A stretch of DNA of 7,264 nucleotides from Cryomorphaceae bacterium (GCA_002685435.1 NYXD01000112.1:1-7264); one strand, 5' to 3'; numbered from the stretch's first letter, positions 1 through 5,815 are shown. Numbers and translations: made by a program. The notes: generated by a model not told the origin, from the letters alone.

Positions 1-329
1 ACTTTTTTCGCAGTTTTCATACTACGAACACCTTGCCCGGGATTTTCACGAACGAAGCCTTCGCGAATGGCCCATTTATAAAAAGTTCGGATACAGCTTA
101 AACTACGATTTATTGAACGCGGCGCTATACCTTGTTTATTGCGCCAGACGATGTAACGCTTGACGTGCGCCTTTTGAGCAGCCTTTAACGATACATCTGC
201 CTCTTCTTGTAAATAGAGGGCCCAACGCTCCAGTTCCTTCTTGTACGCTACGGAAGTCTTCGGACTGTAGCCGCGCTCTCCGATTAGGTACGCTAGAAAC
301 TGATCAATATATACCGCTGAGGATTCCAT
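1..329 (-). CDS. Tyrosine recombinase, XerC/XerD type (N-terminal part; runs off left edge)
   Basis: I read an open frame on the minus strand from ATG at 329-327 to base 1 with no stop, giving 109 full codons (begins MESSAVYIDQFLAYLIGERG). The visible part is the N-terminal SAM-like, core-DNA-binding domain of Xer/phage-type tyrosine recombinases: a helix with DQFLAYLIGERGYSP, then KTSVAYKKELERW, then the conserved SINRSLSCIRTFYKWAIREGFVRENPGQGV segment (residues about 72-101), which ends in the usual ENP turn. The catalytic domain (Arg...His-x-x-Arg...Tyr) is outside the window. Family members act in chromosome dimer resolution or site-specific integration. In Bacteroidota an xerC-like gene commonly sits between rpsU and the ribosome hibernation factor gene hpf/raiA, and the neighbour here is rpsU, so a housekeeping Xer protein is more likely than a mobile-element integrase. 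There is no Shine-Dalgarno; the ATG follows a pyrimidine-rich leader just after the rpsU terminator. Which Xer paralogue it is cannot be settled from this part. Confidence 0.88.
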   Translation of the reverse strand, partial: MESSAVYIDQFLAYLIGERGYSPKTSVAYKKELERWALYLQEEADVSLKAAQKAHVKRYIVWRNKQGIAPRSINRSLSCIRTFYKWAIREGFVRENPGQGVRSMKTAKK

Positions 330-363
330 AAAGGGAAGGTAGTGCGGGAGGTTATGAAAAACA

Positions 364-391
364 AAAAGCCCAACCTTTCGGTTGGGCTTTT
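364..391 (-). terminator. Intrinsic terminator downstream of rpsU
   Basis: A perfect 12-bp inverted repeat (arms 364-375 and 380-391) encloses a 4-base loop. In the minus-strand transcript the loop is GAAA, a GNRA tetraloop closed by C-G, and the 3' arm runs into TTTTTGTTTTT. This is a textbook rho-independent terminator 20 bases past the rpsU stop codon. The plus-strand reading also has a T-rich tail (TTTTCTTT), so it may work in both directions. It separates rpsU from the recombinase gene, which must rely on read-through or its own promoter. Confidence 0.92.
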
Positions 392-411
392 CTTTATAAT
401 CTAAGCATAGA

Positions 412-606
412 CTATTCTGATTCTGCTTGACGCAAAGTCTGAATGTATGCTGCTTTCTCATGCATGCGACGCTTAGCTTCCGTTGGTTTCGTATGATAAC
501 GATCCTTACGAAGCTTACGCACTACACCCGTAGAGCTGTGTTTTCTCTTGTAACGCTTGAGTGCGCGTTCGATCGATTCACCTTCCTTGACATTAATTAC
601 GAGCAT
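412..606 (-). CDS. rpsU: Small ribosomal subunit protein bS21
   Basis: The 64-residue product is a full-length bS21, highly basic, with the family pattern: N-terminal MLVINVKEGESIERALKRYKR, then RKLRKDRYHTKPTEAKR, then a C-terminal helix. bS21 binds the 30S platform near the 3' end of 16S rRNA. In Flavobacterium the protein, with bS6 and bS18, sequesters the anti-Shine-Dalgarno, and Tyr54 of bS21 is one contacting residue; here residue 54 is also Tyr (in EKAAYIQTLRQ). The start codon is fixed by an exceptionally strong Shine-Dalgarno. The gene is followed by a terminator and then the Xer-type recombinase gene, a common Bacteroidota order. Regulation is probably translational autoregulation by bS21 availability (see the SD entry); that part is inference from published work on relatives. 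Confidence 0.97.
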   Translation of the reverse strand: MLVINVKEGESIERALKRYKRKHSSTGVVRKLRKDRYHTKPTEAKRRMHEKAAYIQTLRQAESE

Positions 607-610
607 AGTA

Positions 611-622
611 ACACCTCCTTTC
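611..622 (-). promoter_or_regulatory. Full-length Shine-Dalgarno of rpsU (probable bS21 autoregulatory site)
   Basis: The minus strand reads AGAAAGGAGGTG followed by TTACT and the rpsU ATG. AAGGAGGTG matches the anti-Shine-Dalgarno core CACCUCCUU over nine bases, and the match would reach twelve if the 16S tail is CACCUCCUUUCU, as is usual in Bacteroidota. GGAGG lies 7 bases from the ATG, which is ideal spacing. None of the other complete genes here has a comparable, well-spaced site. In Bacteroidota most ribosomes have an occluded anti-SD, and rpsU is known as one of the few genes keeping a strong SD so that bS21-deficient ribosomes preferentially make bS21. Confidence 0.88.
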
Positions 623-632
623 TTTAGGACTG

Positions 633-640
633 CGAAAGTA
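633..640 (-). promoter_or_regulatory. Candidate -7 box for rpsU (TACTTTCG)
   Basis: The minus strand has TACTTTCG, one mismatch from the Bacteroidota -7 consensus TAnnTTTG, lying 26 bases upstream of the rpsU ATG and just outside the upstream gene. Transcription would start around 625-627 and leave a very short leader containing the Shine-Dalgarno. I see no clear -33 TTG at the expected distance, so this is a moderate call. Read-through from the HhH gene is the alternative. Confidence 0.4.
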
Positions 641-651
641 CACCGATTTTT

Positions 652-1473
652 CTATTCCGATACATAGTGTTGTAAAAAAGTCGTGTCAACGTCCAAAAAT
701 TCTTCCCATGAGGCCAATTCCTTCCAGCGCACGGGACCAAACCGCTCCCGGTAGAAGACTATTCTTTTGACTTGGTGGAATCGGAAACCATAGAATTCGT
801 TCAATTCTGCGAAGGAACTGCTGTTTAAAAAGAGTTCAGGTACGCGGGGAACAACATAAAATACACTGTCCCATTCCTTTTGCCAGCGGGTGTTTAAGGA
901 ACGGATATTTCGCAATTGAGAAACGGTAGAAAAATAGCCCCATCGATCTCTTTCCTGAACGATAGCATGAGCTGACCATGGACCTATACCACGCACGGCT
1001 ACGAGCCCTGCGCTATCGGCTTCATTTAAATCTAATCGATCCAGACGATCGTTCGTTTCATGTTTAAGTCCCCGCTCCCCCCACGGAACCCTCCTAAGGT
1101 TTTGCCCACCACTTCTACCCCAATGCTCTTTCTCTTTTTGCGGAATGGGCGCGAAATCAAAATTGCCCGTATTGACAAATAAGGTATCCATCCCTGGCAA
1201 AGATTTTAAAGCAAAAAGGTCTTTAATGGTCCAATTTTTCTTACAACGATACCACCATGATTTTTTTGCTGCCTCTTGTAGTGGGAAATTCCAGATGGTG
1301 TTTGAATCCAATTGGTTGACTTTAAGTGTAGGCTGCTCTGACCACCACATTACCAAGAAGCCGAGGCGCGCTTCGCGCTCCTCGGACGCTGGCCGCAACC
1401 AAATAGTGGCCGCGAAAGCGGCCACTATTAAAAGCTGAAAGGTTCGAATAATTTGTGCCTCGGCCTGGTACAT
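652..1473 (-). CDS. Membrane-anchored helix-hairpin-helix (ComEA-like) protein
   Basis: The product is 273 residues from the first in-frame ATG (1473-1471); the frame stays open upstream to a TTG at 1494, but the ATG lies directly before the hydrophobic segment and is the better start. Residues about 11-26 (TFQLLIVAAFAATIWL) form one transmembrane segment. The middle is Trp- and Lys-rich linker. Residues 146-192 are a clear HhH unit: LDLNEADSAGLVAVRGIGPWSAHAIV..R, with hairpin GIG at 162-164. A second, more degenerate unit follows at about 216-256 (FAELNEFYGFRFHQVKRIVFYRERFGP). Tandem HhH units bind DNA backbone non-specifically, and ComEA uses them to capture incoming DNA in competence. Bacteroidota carry many such proteins, mostly of unproven role, so DNA uptake is only a possibility. 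The gene begins 76 bases after the small transporter-subunit gene. It has no Shine-Dalgarno. Two strong hairpins sit in its early codons. Confidence 0.82.
   Translation of the reverse strand: MYQAEAQIIRTFQLLIVAAFAATIWLRPASEEREARLGFLVMWWSEQPTLKVNQLDSNTIWNFPLQEAAKKSWWYRCKKNWTIKDLFALKSLPGMDTLFVNTGNFDFAPIPQKEKEHWGRSGGQNLRRVPWGERGLKHETNDRLDRLDLNEADSAGLVAVRGIGPWSAHAIVQERDRWGYFSTVSQLRNIRSLNTRWQKEWDSVFYVVPRVPELFLNSSSFAELNEFYGFRFHQVKRIVFYRERFGPVRWKELASWEEFLDVDTTFLQHYVSE
1361..1385. repeat. GC-rich imperfect hairpin inside HhH gene
   Basis: Arms CCGAGG (1361-1366) plus CGCG (1367-1370) pair with CGCG (1374-1377) plus CCTCGG (1380-1385), with a 3-base loop and a 2-base bulge. It encodes residues about 30-38 (SEEREARLG) just after the membrane segment. 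It lies 16 bases from the second hairpin at 1402-1429 and is clearly more GC-rich than the surrounding sequence. Confidence 0.75.
1402..1429. repeat. Perfect 12-bp stem, 4-base loop hairpin inside HhH gene
   Basis: AATAGTGGCCGC (1402-1413) and GCGGCCACTATT (1418-1429) are exact reverse complements around the loop GAAA (plus strand) or TTTC (mRNA strand). It falls on residues 15-24 of the HhH protein (LIVAAFAATI), which makes the membrane segment nearly palindromic in sequence. There is no following T-run, so it is not a standard terminator. Confidence 0.9.
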
Positions 1474-1549
1474 TGCAGTTGCATTTATATGCAAGTTGGG
1501 CAGTACGAGACTGGACTACAAATTTCGTGAATAACTAAAATTTGCTGAC

Positions 1550-1696
1550 TTAATCGCGCGACGTATCGTCATTGTCTTTGTACGAATCCGGCTCTGGTTT
1601 CGGTGGCGTATTCAAGACCTTACGAAAGAAATAGATGGTCGCCGCAAGAACAGTTCCTTGCGTTAAAATGATCATGATTAAAGCTGAAGTCGTCAT
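1550..1696 (-). CDS. Small single-TM subunit of NSS transporter (MetS-like)
   Basis: A 48-codon frame starts at ATG 1696-1694, two bases after the TAA of the sodium symporter gene, and ends with TAA at 1552-1550. The peptide begins MTTSALIMIILTQGTVLAAT, has one hydrophobic helix (about residues 4-24), a basic stop-transfer FFRKV, and a short Pro- then Asp-rich cytosolic tail (PPKPEPDSYK, then DNDDTSRD). In Corynebacterium the methionine/alanine importer MetP needs a similarly tiny one-helix protein, MetS, encoded directly downstream. Position, size and topology here are the same, including a start reminiscent of MetS proteins (M-T-x-S-A). Translation is probably coupled to the symporter. Sequence similarity is too short to prove the function; it is the kind of gene that automated annotation drops for length. 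Confidence 0.72.
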   Translation of the reverse strand: MTTSALIMIILTQGTVLAATIYFFRKVLNTPPKPEPDSYKDNDDTSRD

Positions 1697-1698
1697 AA

Positions 1699-3336
1699 TT
1701 ACGCGGCTTTTTTACGTTTGTTGGATGCGATTTTCACCATTGCTACCAGTCCAAAGAAACAGGCCAAAAGGAAAAAACGGCTCATATCTATGTAGAACAT
1801 GTTTGTGAGTGCACCATCAGCCATCCACTGCACACCCGTGTTGATATGGAAGATTTGATTAATGATACTGTCGTTCGCCCATGGCCATCCCTGACCACTG
1901 GTAAGGCTGGTGAAGGCAGTAGACCAATCGGACAATTCACCGTTCAACGGTTTAAACAAAGAGGTCAAAAAGATAATTCCAATGAATAACGGTGTTACAT
2001 ATTTGATAATGGGTCGGTAAATTCTAGGCACGCGCATATCCGCACCGTCGGTAATTTCTTTCCAGCCTTTGTCCATACCAAAAACCCATGCGAAGAGAAT
2101 AACCTCAGCGAGGGCAAAAATGACTAGACTCACGGTTCCTGTCCAATAATCGTATTCATCAAACACACCTTTTTCAAAGAAAAAGATGGTGGGTAAGCCC
2201 ATGAGTAAAATGGCAATCCCCAATAAAATAGCGCTCTTATTCTTCGTCCATCCGAATTCATCTTGTACAAAACCCATCCAGGGTGTACCCATTGCCAACG
2301 AAGAGGTAATACCTGCAAAGAAAAGCAGGCCAAACCAAGCAACACCGGAAATAACCGCCATCACGCTGCCCCATTGATCAAAAAGGAATGGCATGGTTTT
2401 AAATGCCATCATAAACCCAGCGTTGTCCACGACCCAGTCTAAACCAAGGTATCCTACGGCAATAGGGATGACTACTGCTGAACCCAAAACAATCTCGACA
2501 AAACCGTTCATCCAACCTGCGGACATTGCATTCAGGGCAATATCATCACGCTGCTTAAGGTAAGAGCTATAGCAGTGAATAGTTCCCATCCCCACGGAAA
2601 GGGTGAAGAAGATTTGTCCGGCAGCAGCCAGCCAAATTTTAGGATTTGCTAAAGTCGAAAAATCAGGCTCCCACAAAAAGTTGAGTCCAATGAATGTAGA
2701 ACAGTCATCACAACGACCGGTTGATCCTGTTGTCCAGGACATTATGGCAAGAAAAGCACCGAAACCGATGAGCAATGGCATCGCGATTTTTGCTACTTTT
2801 TCAATTCCCGCACTCAATCCTCTGGAAAGGATGTAGATGTTAATAGTCAAGGTAATAAGGAAGGCAAGTAAGGCCCATACTGGAAAGTTAATACCACTAC
2901 CTAGGTCGACGTAGTTGTTGAAGTAAGCATCCAATTGGTCAAGATTCACCCCTAAGAAATCACCTTTCAGTGACTTCAAAGTATAGGTCAACGTCCAACT
3001 TTCAATGTAGGTATAGTATGCCATGACCCCCATATTGGTGAAGATTCCAAATACACCAAAGTACTTCCATACTCTGCGTTTGGTCATGTTGTCTAAAATG
3101 AAAGGCGTACTGTGATCGCCAAAACGACCGCCAAATCTACCCATCGCCCACTCTACCCAGAGCAGTGGAATTCCCATGAGCAGAAAACTAACGAGGTAAG
3201 GAATAATGAATGTCCCACCACCATTTTGTACGGCTTGGACTGGAAAGCGTAAGAAATTACCTAAACCAACGGCATTTCCTGCCATTGCTAAAATGAGCCC
3301 TACGCGAGAGCCCCATGCTTCTGTCGATTTTGCCAT
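1699..3336 (-). CDS. Sodium-dependent amino-acid symporter, NSS/SNF family (LeuT fold)
   Basis: The 545-residue product is full length for bacterial neurotransmitter:sodium symporters, with about 12 membrane helices. TM1 carries the broken-helix signature AGNAVGLGNFLRFPVQAVQN (19-38) followed by GGGTFIIPY. TM3 has YYTYIESWTL with Tyr108, the counterpart of substrate-binding Tyr108 of LeuT. TM6 has QIFFTLSVGMGTIHCYSSY (241-259). TM7 has MNGFVEIVLGS; Asn277 and Glu281 match LeuT Asn286 and Glu290, which predicts chloride-independent transport. TM8 has FAGITSS, with Ala341, Thr344 and Ser345 matching the Na2-site residues. The family imports amino acids with sodium at the inner membrane; the exact substrate is not readable, though the downstream MetS-like gene points to the MetP-like branch. 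An AAGGAG sits only 1 base from the ATG, too close to act as a Shine-Dalgarno. A loop contains RCDDCS (Cys209, Cys212). Confidence 0.93.
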   Translation of the reverse strand: MAKSTEAWGSRVGLILAMAGNAVGLGNFLRFPVQAVQNGGGTFIIPYLVSFLLMGIPLLWVEWAMGRFGGRFGDHSTPFILDNMTKRRVWKYFGVFGIFTNMGVMAYYTYIESWTLTYTLKSLKGDFLGVNLDQLDAYFNNYVDLGSGINFPVWALLAFLITLTINIYILSRGLSAGIEKVAKIAMPLLIGFGAFLAIMSWTTGSTGRCDDCSTFIGLNFLWEPDFSTLANPKIWLAAAGQIFFTLSVGMGTIHCYSSYLKQRDDIALNAMSAGWMNGFVEIVLGSAVVIPIAVGYLGLDWVVDNAGFMMAFKTMPFLFDQWGSVMAVISGVAWFGLLFFAGITSSLAMGTPWMGFVQDEFGWTKNKSAILLGIAILLMGLPTIFFFEKGVFDEYDYWTGTVSLVIFALAEVILFAWVFGMDKGWKEITDGADMRVPRIYRPIIKYVTPLFIGIIFLTSLFKPLNGELSDWSTAFTSLTSGQGWPWANDSIINQIFHINTGVQWMADGALTNMFYIDMSRFFLLACFFGLVAMVKIASNKRKKAA

Positions 3337-3365
3337 GCTCCTTCCGGATCTGTTAGAGTGAACTC

Positions 3366-3397
3366 CGAAAATAGTGGAAAGCAGTGGTCCCTACAAA
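3366..3397 (-). promoter_or_regulatory. Bacteroidota-type promoter for the symporter operon
   Basis: On the minus strand TTTG (3397-3394) is followed after 20 bases by TATTTTCG (3373-3366). These fit the -33 TTG and -7 TAnnTTTG elements of the Bacteroidota primary sigma factor, with one mismatch in the -7 box and near-standard spacing. The predicted start, around 3359-3361, leaves a leader of roughly 24 bases before the ATG. It occupies the 68-base gap behind the SDR gene, where I see no terminator. Confidence 0.5.
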
Positions 3398-3404
3398 TAT
3401 GTGC

Positions 3405-4301
3405 TTACAATCCTGCTTGATTTGCAATGATTTCTAGCGCCTCCTTAAATGTGTGTGGCTCATAGCCCAATACCTCTCGGGCTTTAGAAATATCAAATCC
3501 CGTACGAGGCGGACGTTTTGCAGGCTGATTCAAGGTGGTGGAATCGGTTCGTGTTACGGACTCCATAGATAGGCCAAAGTGCACTGCAACCTGCCCTACC
3601 AAATCATAAATGGACATGAAATCTGGTCCAGAAATATTAAAAACCCCTTGAGCACATTGATCGGCTGCAAGCAAAGCACCCTGAGCTAAATCTTCCGCAA
3701 GCGTTGGCGTACGGAACTGATCGTCAACCACATTGATGGACTGGCCTTTCTCTAAGGCGCCTTTCGCCCACAAAACGATGTTACTTCGACTCAGGTCTTC
3801 TGCCATACCGATCACCAAAACAGTTCGTAAAATGCTCCATGAAGGCAACTCCTGAATAATCTCCTCCGCTTCCAATTTCGTCCAGCCGTAATGACTCAAA
3901 GGCTGCGCCTTTGCATCCTCTTTATACGGTCCATCCTTTCCATCGAAAATAAAATCTGTGCTAATGTGCACGACATGTGCACCAACTTCATTTGCCGCAT
4001 TCGCTATGTTACGCGTTCCCTCAACATTCATTAACGTAGCTTGATCCGGATGCAGTTCACATTCGTCAACGTGTGTCATGGCAGCTCCGTGAATGATCAC
4101 ATCAGGCTCAAACGCACCAACAACCGCACTCACATCTTCAGCATTTGTGATGTCCATCGCAGCGTAACGCGCTGTGCCCATCGCCTGAGTTCTATTTGTT
4201 CCTCGAGACGTTGCAAGAAAGCTGTGCTGGGGATAGTTGACCGTAGCAACGGCTATTTTTTGACCTAATAAGCCATTAGAACCGGTAAAAAGTATTTTCA
4301 T
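3405..4301 (-). CDS. RmlD-like sugar-nucleotide reductase / extended SDR oxidoreductase
   Basis: The 298-residue product has the length and order of the RmlD (dTDP-4-dehydrorhamnose reductase) substrate-binding family. A Rossmann NAD(P)-binding start MKILFTGSNGLLGQ shows GxxGxxG at Gly7, Gly10 and Gly13. AMDITNAEDV (48-57) and VIIHGAAMTHVDECE (68-82) are the usual cofactor strands. HISTDFIFDG (112-121) supplies the catalytic Thr115, and Tyr138-x-x-x-Lys142 (in YGWTKLEAE) is the SDR catalytic pair. FRTPTLAEDLA and the C-terminal AKRPPRTGFDISKA are RmlD-like. No rmlA, rmlB or rmlC gene is adjacent, so dTDP-rhamnose synthesis is not supported by context, and another nucleotide-sugar or small-molecule substrate is equally possible. 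The ATG comes 2 bases after the stop of the potassium-channel gene, so the two are almost surely co-transcribed. There is no Shine-Dalgarno. Confidence 0.85.
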   Translation of the reverse strand: MKILFTGSNGLLGQKIAVATVNYPQHSFLATSRGTNRTQAMGTARYAAMDITNAEDVSAVVGAFEPDVIIHGAAMTHVDECELHPDQATLMNVEGTRNIANAANEVGAHVVHISTDFIFDGKDGPYKEDAKAQPLSHYGWTKLEAEEIIQELPSWSILRTVLVIGMAEDLSRSNIVLWAKGALEKGQSINVVDDQFRTPTLAEDLAQGALLAADQCAQGVFNISGPDFMSIYDLVGQVAVHFGLSMESVTRTDSTTLNQPAKRPPRTGFDISKAREVLGYEPHTFKEALEIIANQAGL

Positions 4302-4303
4302 GA

Positions 4304-5329
4304 CTACGAGGTCTGAGTTTGTTTATTAAACCAATTGCGAAAAGCACGAATCTGCTCGTCATTGCCCAAAACGTAAAGTTTCGAGTGCGGCGCCACTTTA
4401 AAGTCTGGGGATGGATTTACATATAACTCACCTGACTCATCTACATAACCTATGACCGTGCACCCAGTTTGTTGTCGAATCTTTAAGTCTTTGATATTGC
4501 AATTAGAGCGTTCTTCGGGAAGTTCATCTACCACAATTTCTTCAATGTTCGTAGCGCTAGATCCGCCTACACTAAGGTGGTCTAAGAAGTTCATCACACC
4601 AGGGTTCATCAGGTTATGTGCAAGATGTGAACCACCCACGAGGTTGGGACTTACCGTATAATTTGCACCTGCTGCTAAAAGCTTTTTCTCTGTACTTTCT
4701 GTATTTGCCCGCGCACCGATGACTAATTTCGGGTTTAGCTGACGCGCCGAAATCACGACAAATAGATTATCTGTATCCGATGCTAAAGCCGCAACAAGAC
4801 CGCTCGCATTTGAAATATTTACCTTATCTAAGATTTCATCATTAGTCGCGTCACCAATCAAGACTACTACTCCGTCCAGCTCCTCGCGGTACCTGTTTGC
4901 GCGCTCTTCATCCAATTCCAACACGACCACTTGTACCCCATAGGCCTTAAGTTTACTCACTACCTGGCGTCCATTTCGTCCAAGTCCGCAGACAATCGTA
5001 TGATTCTTTAGCTTTTCCACCTTACGCTCCAATCTTTTCGTTCTTAAATACAGTTGCACTTTTCCGTCTATGGCCAATTGAGCCAAAAGGCCCGCACCGT
5101 AAGCAAAAGTCCCAAAACTACCCGCAATTAAGGCTATGGTAAACCAGATACCACCAGTACTTAGAGGACCTACTTCATTGAATCCCACAGTACTAACCGT
5201 CTGAATCACCATGTAAAAGGATTGCAGCCAATTAAAACCCTCAAGCCAACGGTAGCCCACCGTGCCTGCAATGAGAATCACTGCAAAAACAAAGAAGACA
5301 TTTTTAAGACTTTCGAACGGATTACTCAT
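4304..5329 (-). CDS. Two-TM potassium-channel-like protein with RCK (TrkA-N/TrkA-C) domain
   Basis: The 341-residue product has the MthK/GsuK layout. TM1 is about residues 10-27. A pore helix and filter follow (SFYMVIQTVSTVGFNEVGPL, 37-56), then TM2 at about 60-87 with glycines at the hinge region. A charged linker leads to the RCK N domain: TIVCGLGRNGRQV (Gly115-x-Gly117-x-x-Gly120), VVVLELD with acidic Glu138 for the nucleotide ribose, and VLIGDATND (157-164). The TrkA-C-type lobe (about 263-332) carries EEIVVDELPEERSNCNIKDL and ends YVLGNDEQIRAF. The family conducts K+ across the inner membrane, gated by nucleotides or divalent cations on the RCK ring. The filter reads T-V-G-F-N-E rather than T-V-G-Y-G-D, so ion selectivity should not be assumed. 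There is no internal Met near residue 107 of the kind that gives MthK its free RCK subunits. The first gene of a two-gene operon with the SDR. Confidence 0.9.
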   Translation of the reverse strand: MSNPFESLKNVFFVFAVILIAGTVGYRWLEGFNWLQSFYMVIQTVSTVGFNEVGPLSTGGIWFTIALIAGSFGTFAYGAGLLAQLAIDGKVQLYLRTKRLERKVEKLKNHTIVCGLGRNGRQVVSKLKAYGVQVVVLELDEERANRYREELDGVVVLIGDATNDEILDKVNISNASGLVAALASDTDNLFVVISARQLNPKLVIGARANTESTEKKLLAAGANYTVSPNLVGGSHLAHNLMNPGVMNFLDHLSVGGSSATNIEEIVVDELPEERSNCNIKDLKIRQQTGCTVIGYVDESGELYVNPSPDFKVAPHSKLYVLGNDEQIRAFRNWFNKQTQTS

Positions 5330-5375
5330 TGGCTTAAAGGTACGCTCTTAAGAAATGAGCCTGAAACCTTGGACT

Positions 5376-5383
5376 CAAATTTA
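5376..5383 (-). promoter_or_regulatory. Candidate -7 box for channel-SDR operon (TAAATTTG)
   Basis: The minus strand has TAAATTTG, an exact match to the Bacteroidota -7 consensus TAnnTTTG, in the 69-base gap between the YeeE/YedE gene and the channel gene, 46 bases before the ATG. The -33 region (about 5403-5408) has no TTG, only CTTCC or similar, so the promoter may be weak or activator-dependent. It marks the likely boundary between the sulfur operon and the channel operon. Confidence 0.5.
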
Positions 5384-5398
5384 TTTGATAACGGATGA

Positions 5399-5812
5399 TT
5401 AGTGGGGAAGCTTATCGCGTAACACTCCGTAAAGGAAGGTTCCAAATAAAGCGGCTATCAAAACGATGACGTAACCAATGAAACCCGCACCAATATTCAC
5501 AACTATAGGACCAGGACATGCACCGCTCAGTGCCCATCCCAGACCAAAGATGATTCCACCAAAAAGGTATCTAGAAATACTCCAAGACTTTGGTTGAAAT
5601 ACAATGGGCGCCCCTGTATAATCCTTCGCATTGTTTTTTTTCATGATCCAAACCATGGGTACTCCAATAGCTACCGCTAAACCAATAATTCCATACATGT
5701 GGAAATCCTGAAAACGAAACATTTCCTGAATTCTATACCATGAAGCGGCTTCGCTTTTAAACATTATGATACCAAACATGGTACCTAAGAGTAAAAATTT
5801 TATCTGCTTCAT
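5399..5812 (-). CDS. YeeE/YedE-family half transporter, small subunit (DUF6691-like)
   Basis: The 137-residue membrane protein has about four hydrophobic stretches (roughly 4-19, 38-57, 82-98 and 109-131). The signature is GLGWALSGACPGP (90-102), with Cys99 in the SGACPGP loop; in the thiosulfate transporter YeeE (TsuA) the conserved cysteines of such loops bind and relay the sulfur substrate. The length is about half or less of full YeeE, as expected for members encoded as adjacent halves. It starts 3 bases after the stop of the larger half and has no Shine-Dalgarno, so translational coupling is likely. With the upstream persulfide dioxygenase-rhodanese gene it suggests movement of thiosulfate, sulfide or sulfane sulfur across the inner membrane. 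Direction and exact substrate are inference. Confidence 0.85.
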   Translation of the reverse strand: MKQIKFLLLGTMFGIIMFKSEAASWYRIQEMFRFQDFHMYGIIGLAVAIGVPMVWIMKKNNAKDYTGAPIVFQPKSWSISRYLFGGIIFGLGWALSGACPGPIVVNIGAGFIGYVIVLIAALFGTFLYGVLRDKLPH

Positions 5813-5815
5813 GGC

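Noticed and set aside
1..329. Tyrosine recombinase as the edge of an integrated mobile element
   Set aside because: The rpsU neighbour matches the common Bacteroidota housekeeping order rpsU-xer, and no att-like repeats, tRNA or phage genes are visible.
662..689. Sigma70-like TTGACA-N17-TATGTA on the minus strand upstream of rpsU
   Set aside because: The -10 part is a poor match, the pair lies inside the end of the HhH gene, and the Bacteroidota primary sigma factor does not use this consensus; probably chance.
1145..1438. 97-codon plus-strand frame opposite the HhH gene
   Set aside because: It is antisense to a well-supported gene, resembles no family I recognise, and has no start signals; a shadow frame.
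1474..1494. TTG start adding 7 residues to the HhH protein
   Set aside because: The ATG at 1473 directly precedes the membrane segment, and no ribosome-binding signal favours the TTG.
1519..1544. Inverted repeat CAAATTT-N12-AAATTTG and a possible -7 box (GAAATTTG) before the HhH gene
   Set aside because: The stem is short and AT-only with a long loop, part of it overlaps the -7 candidate, and no -33 element is found; too weak to call a promoter, operator or terminator.
2130..2836. Several 60-80-codon frames on both strands within the symporter gene
   Set aside because: All overlap a conserved membrane-protein gene in other frames and show no independent features.
3337..3342. AAGGAG directly before the symporter ATG as a Shine-Dalgarno
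   Set aside because: Only 1 base separates it from the start codon, which is too close for ribosome pairing, and the other non-rpsU genes here lack SDs.
5330..5370. Possible terminator hairpin (GCTC...GAGC) between the sulfur and channel operons
   Set aside because: Only a 4-bp stem with a 9-base loop and no T-run; not enough to call.
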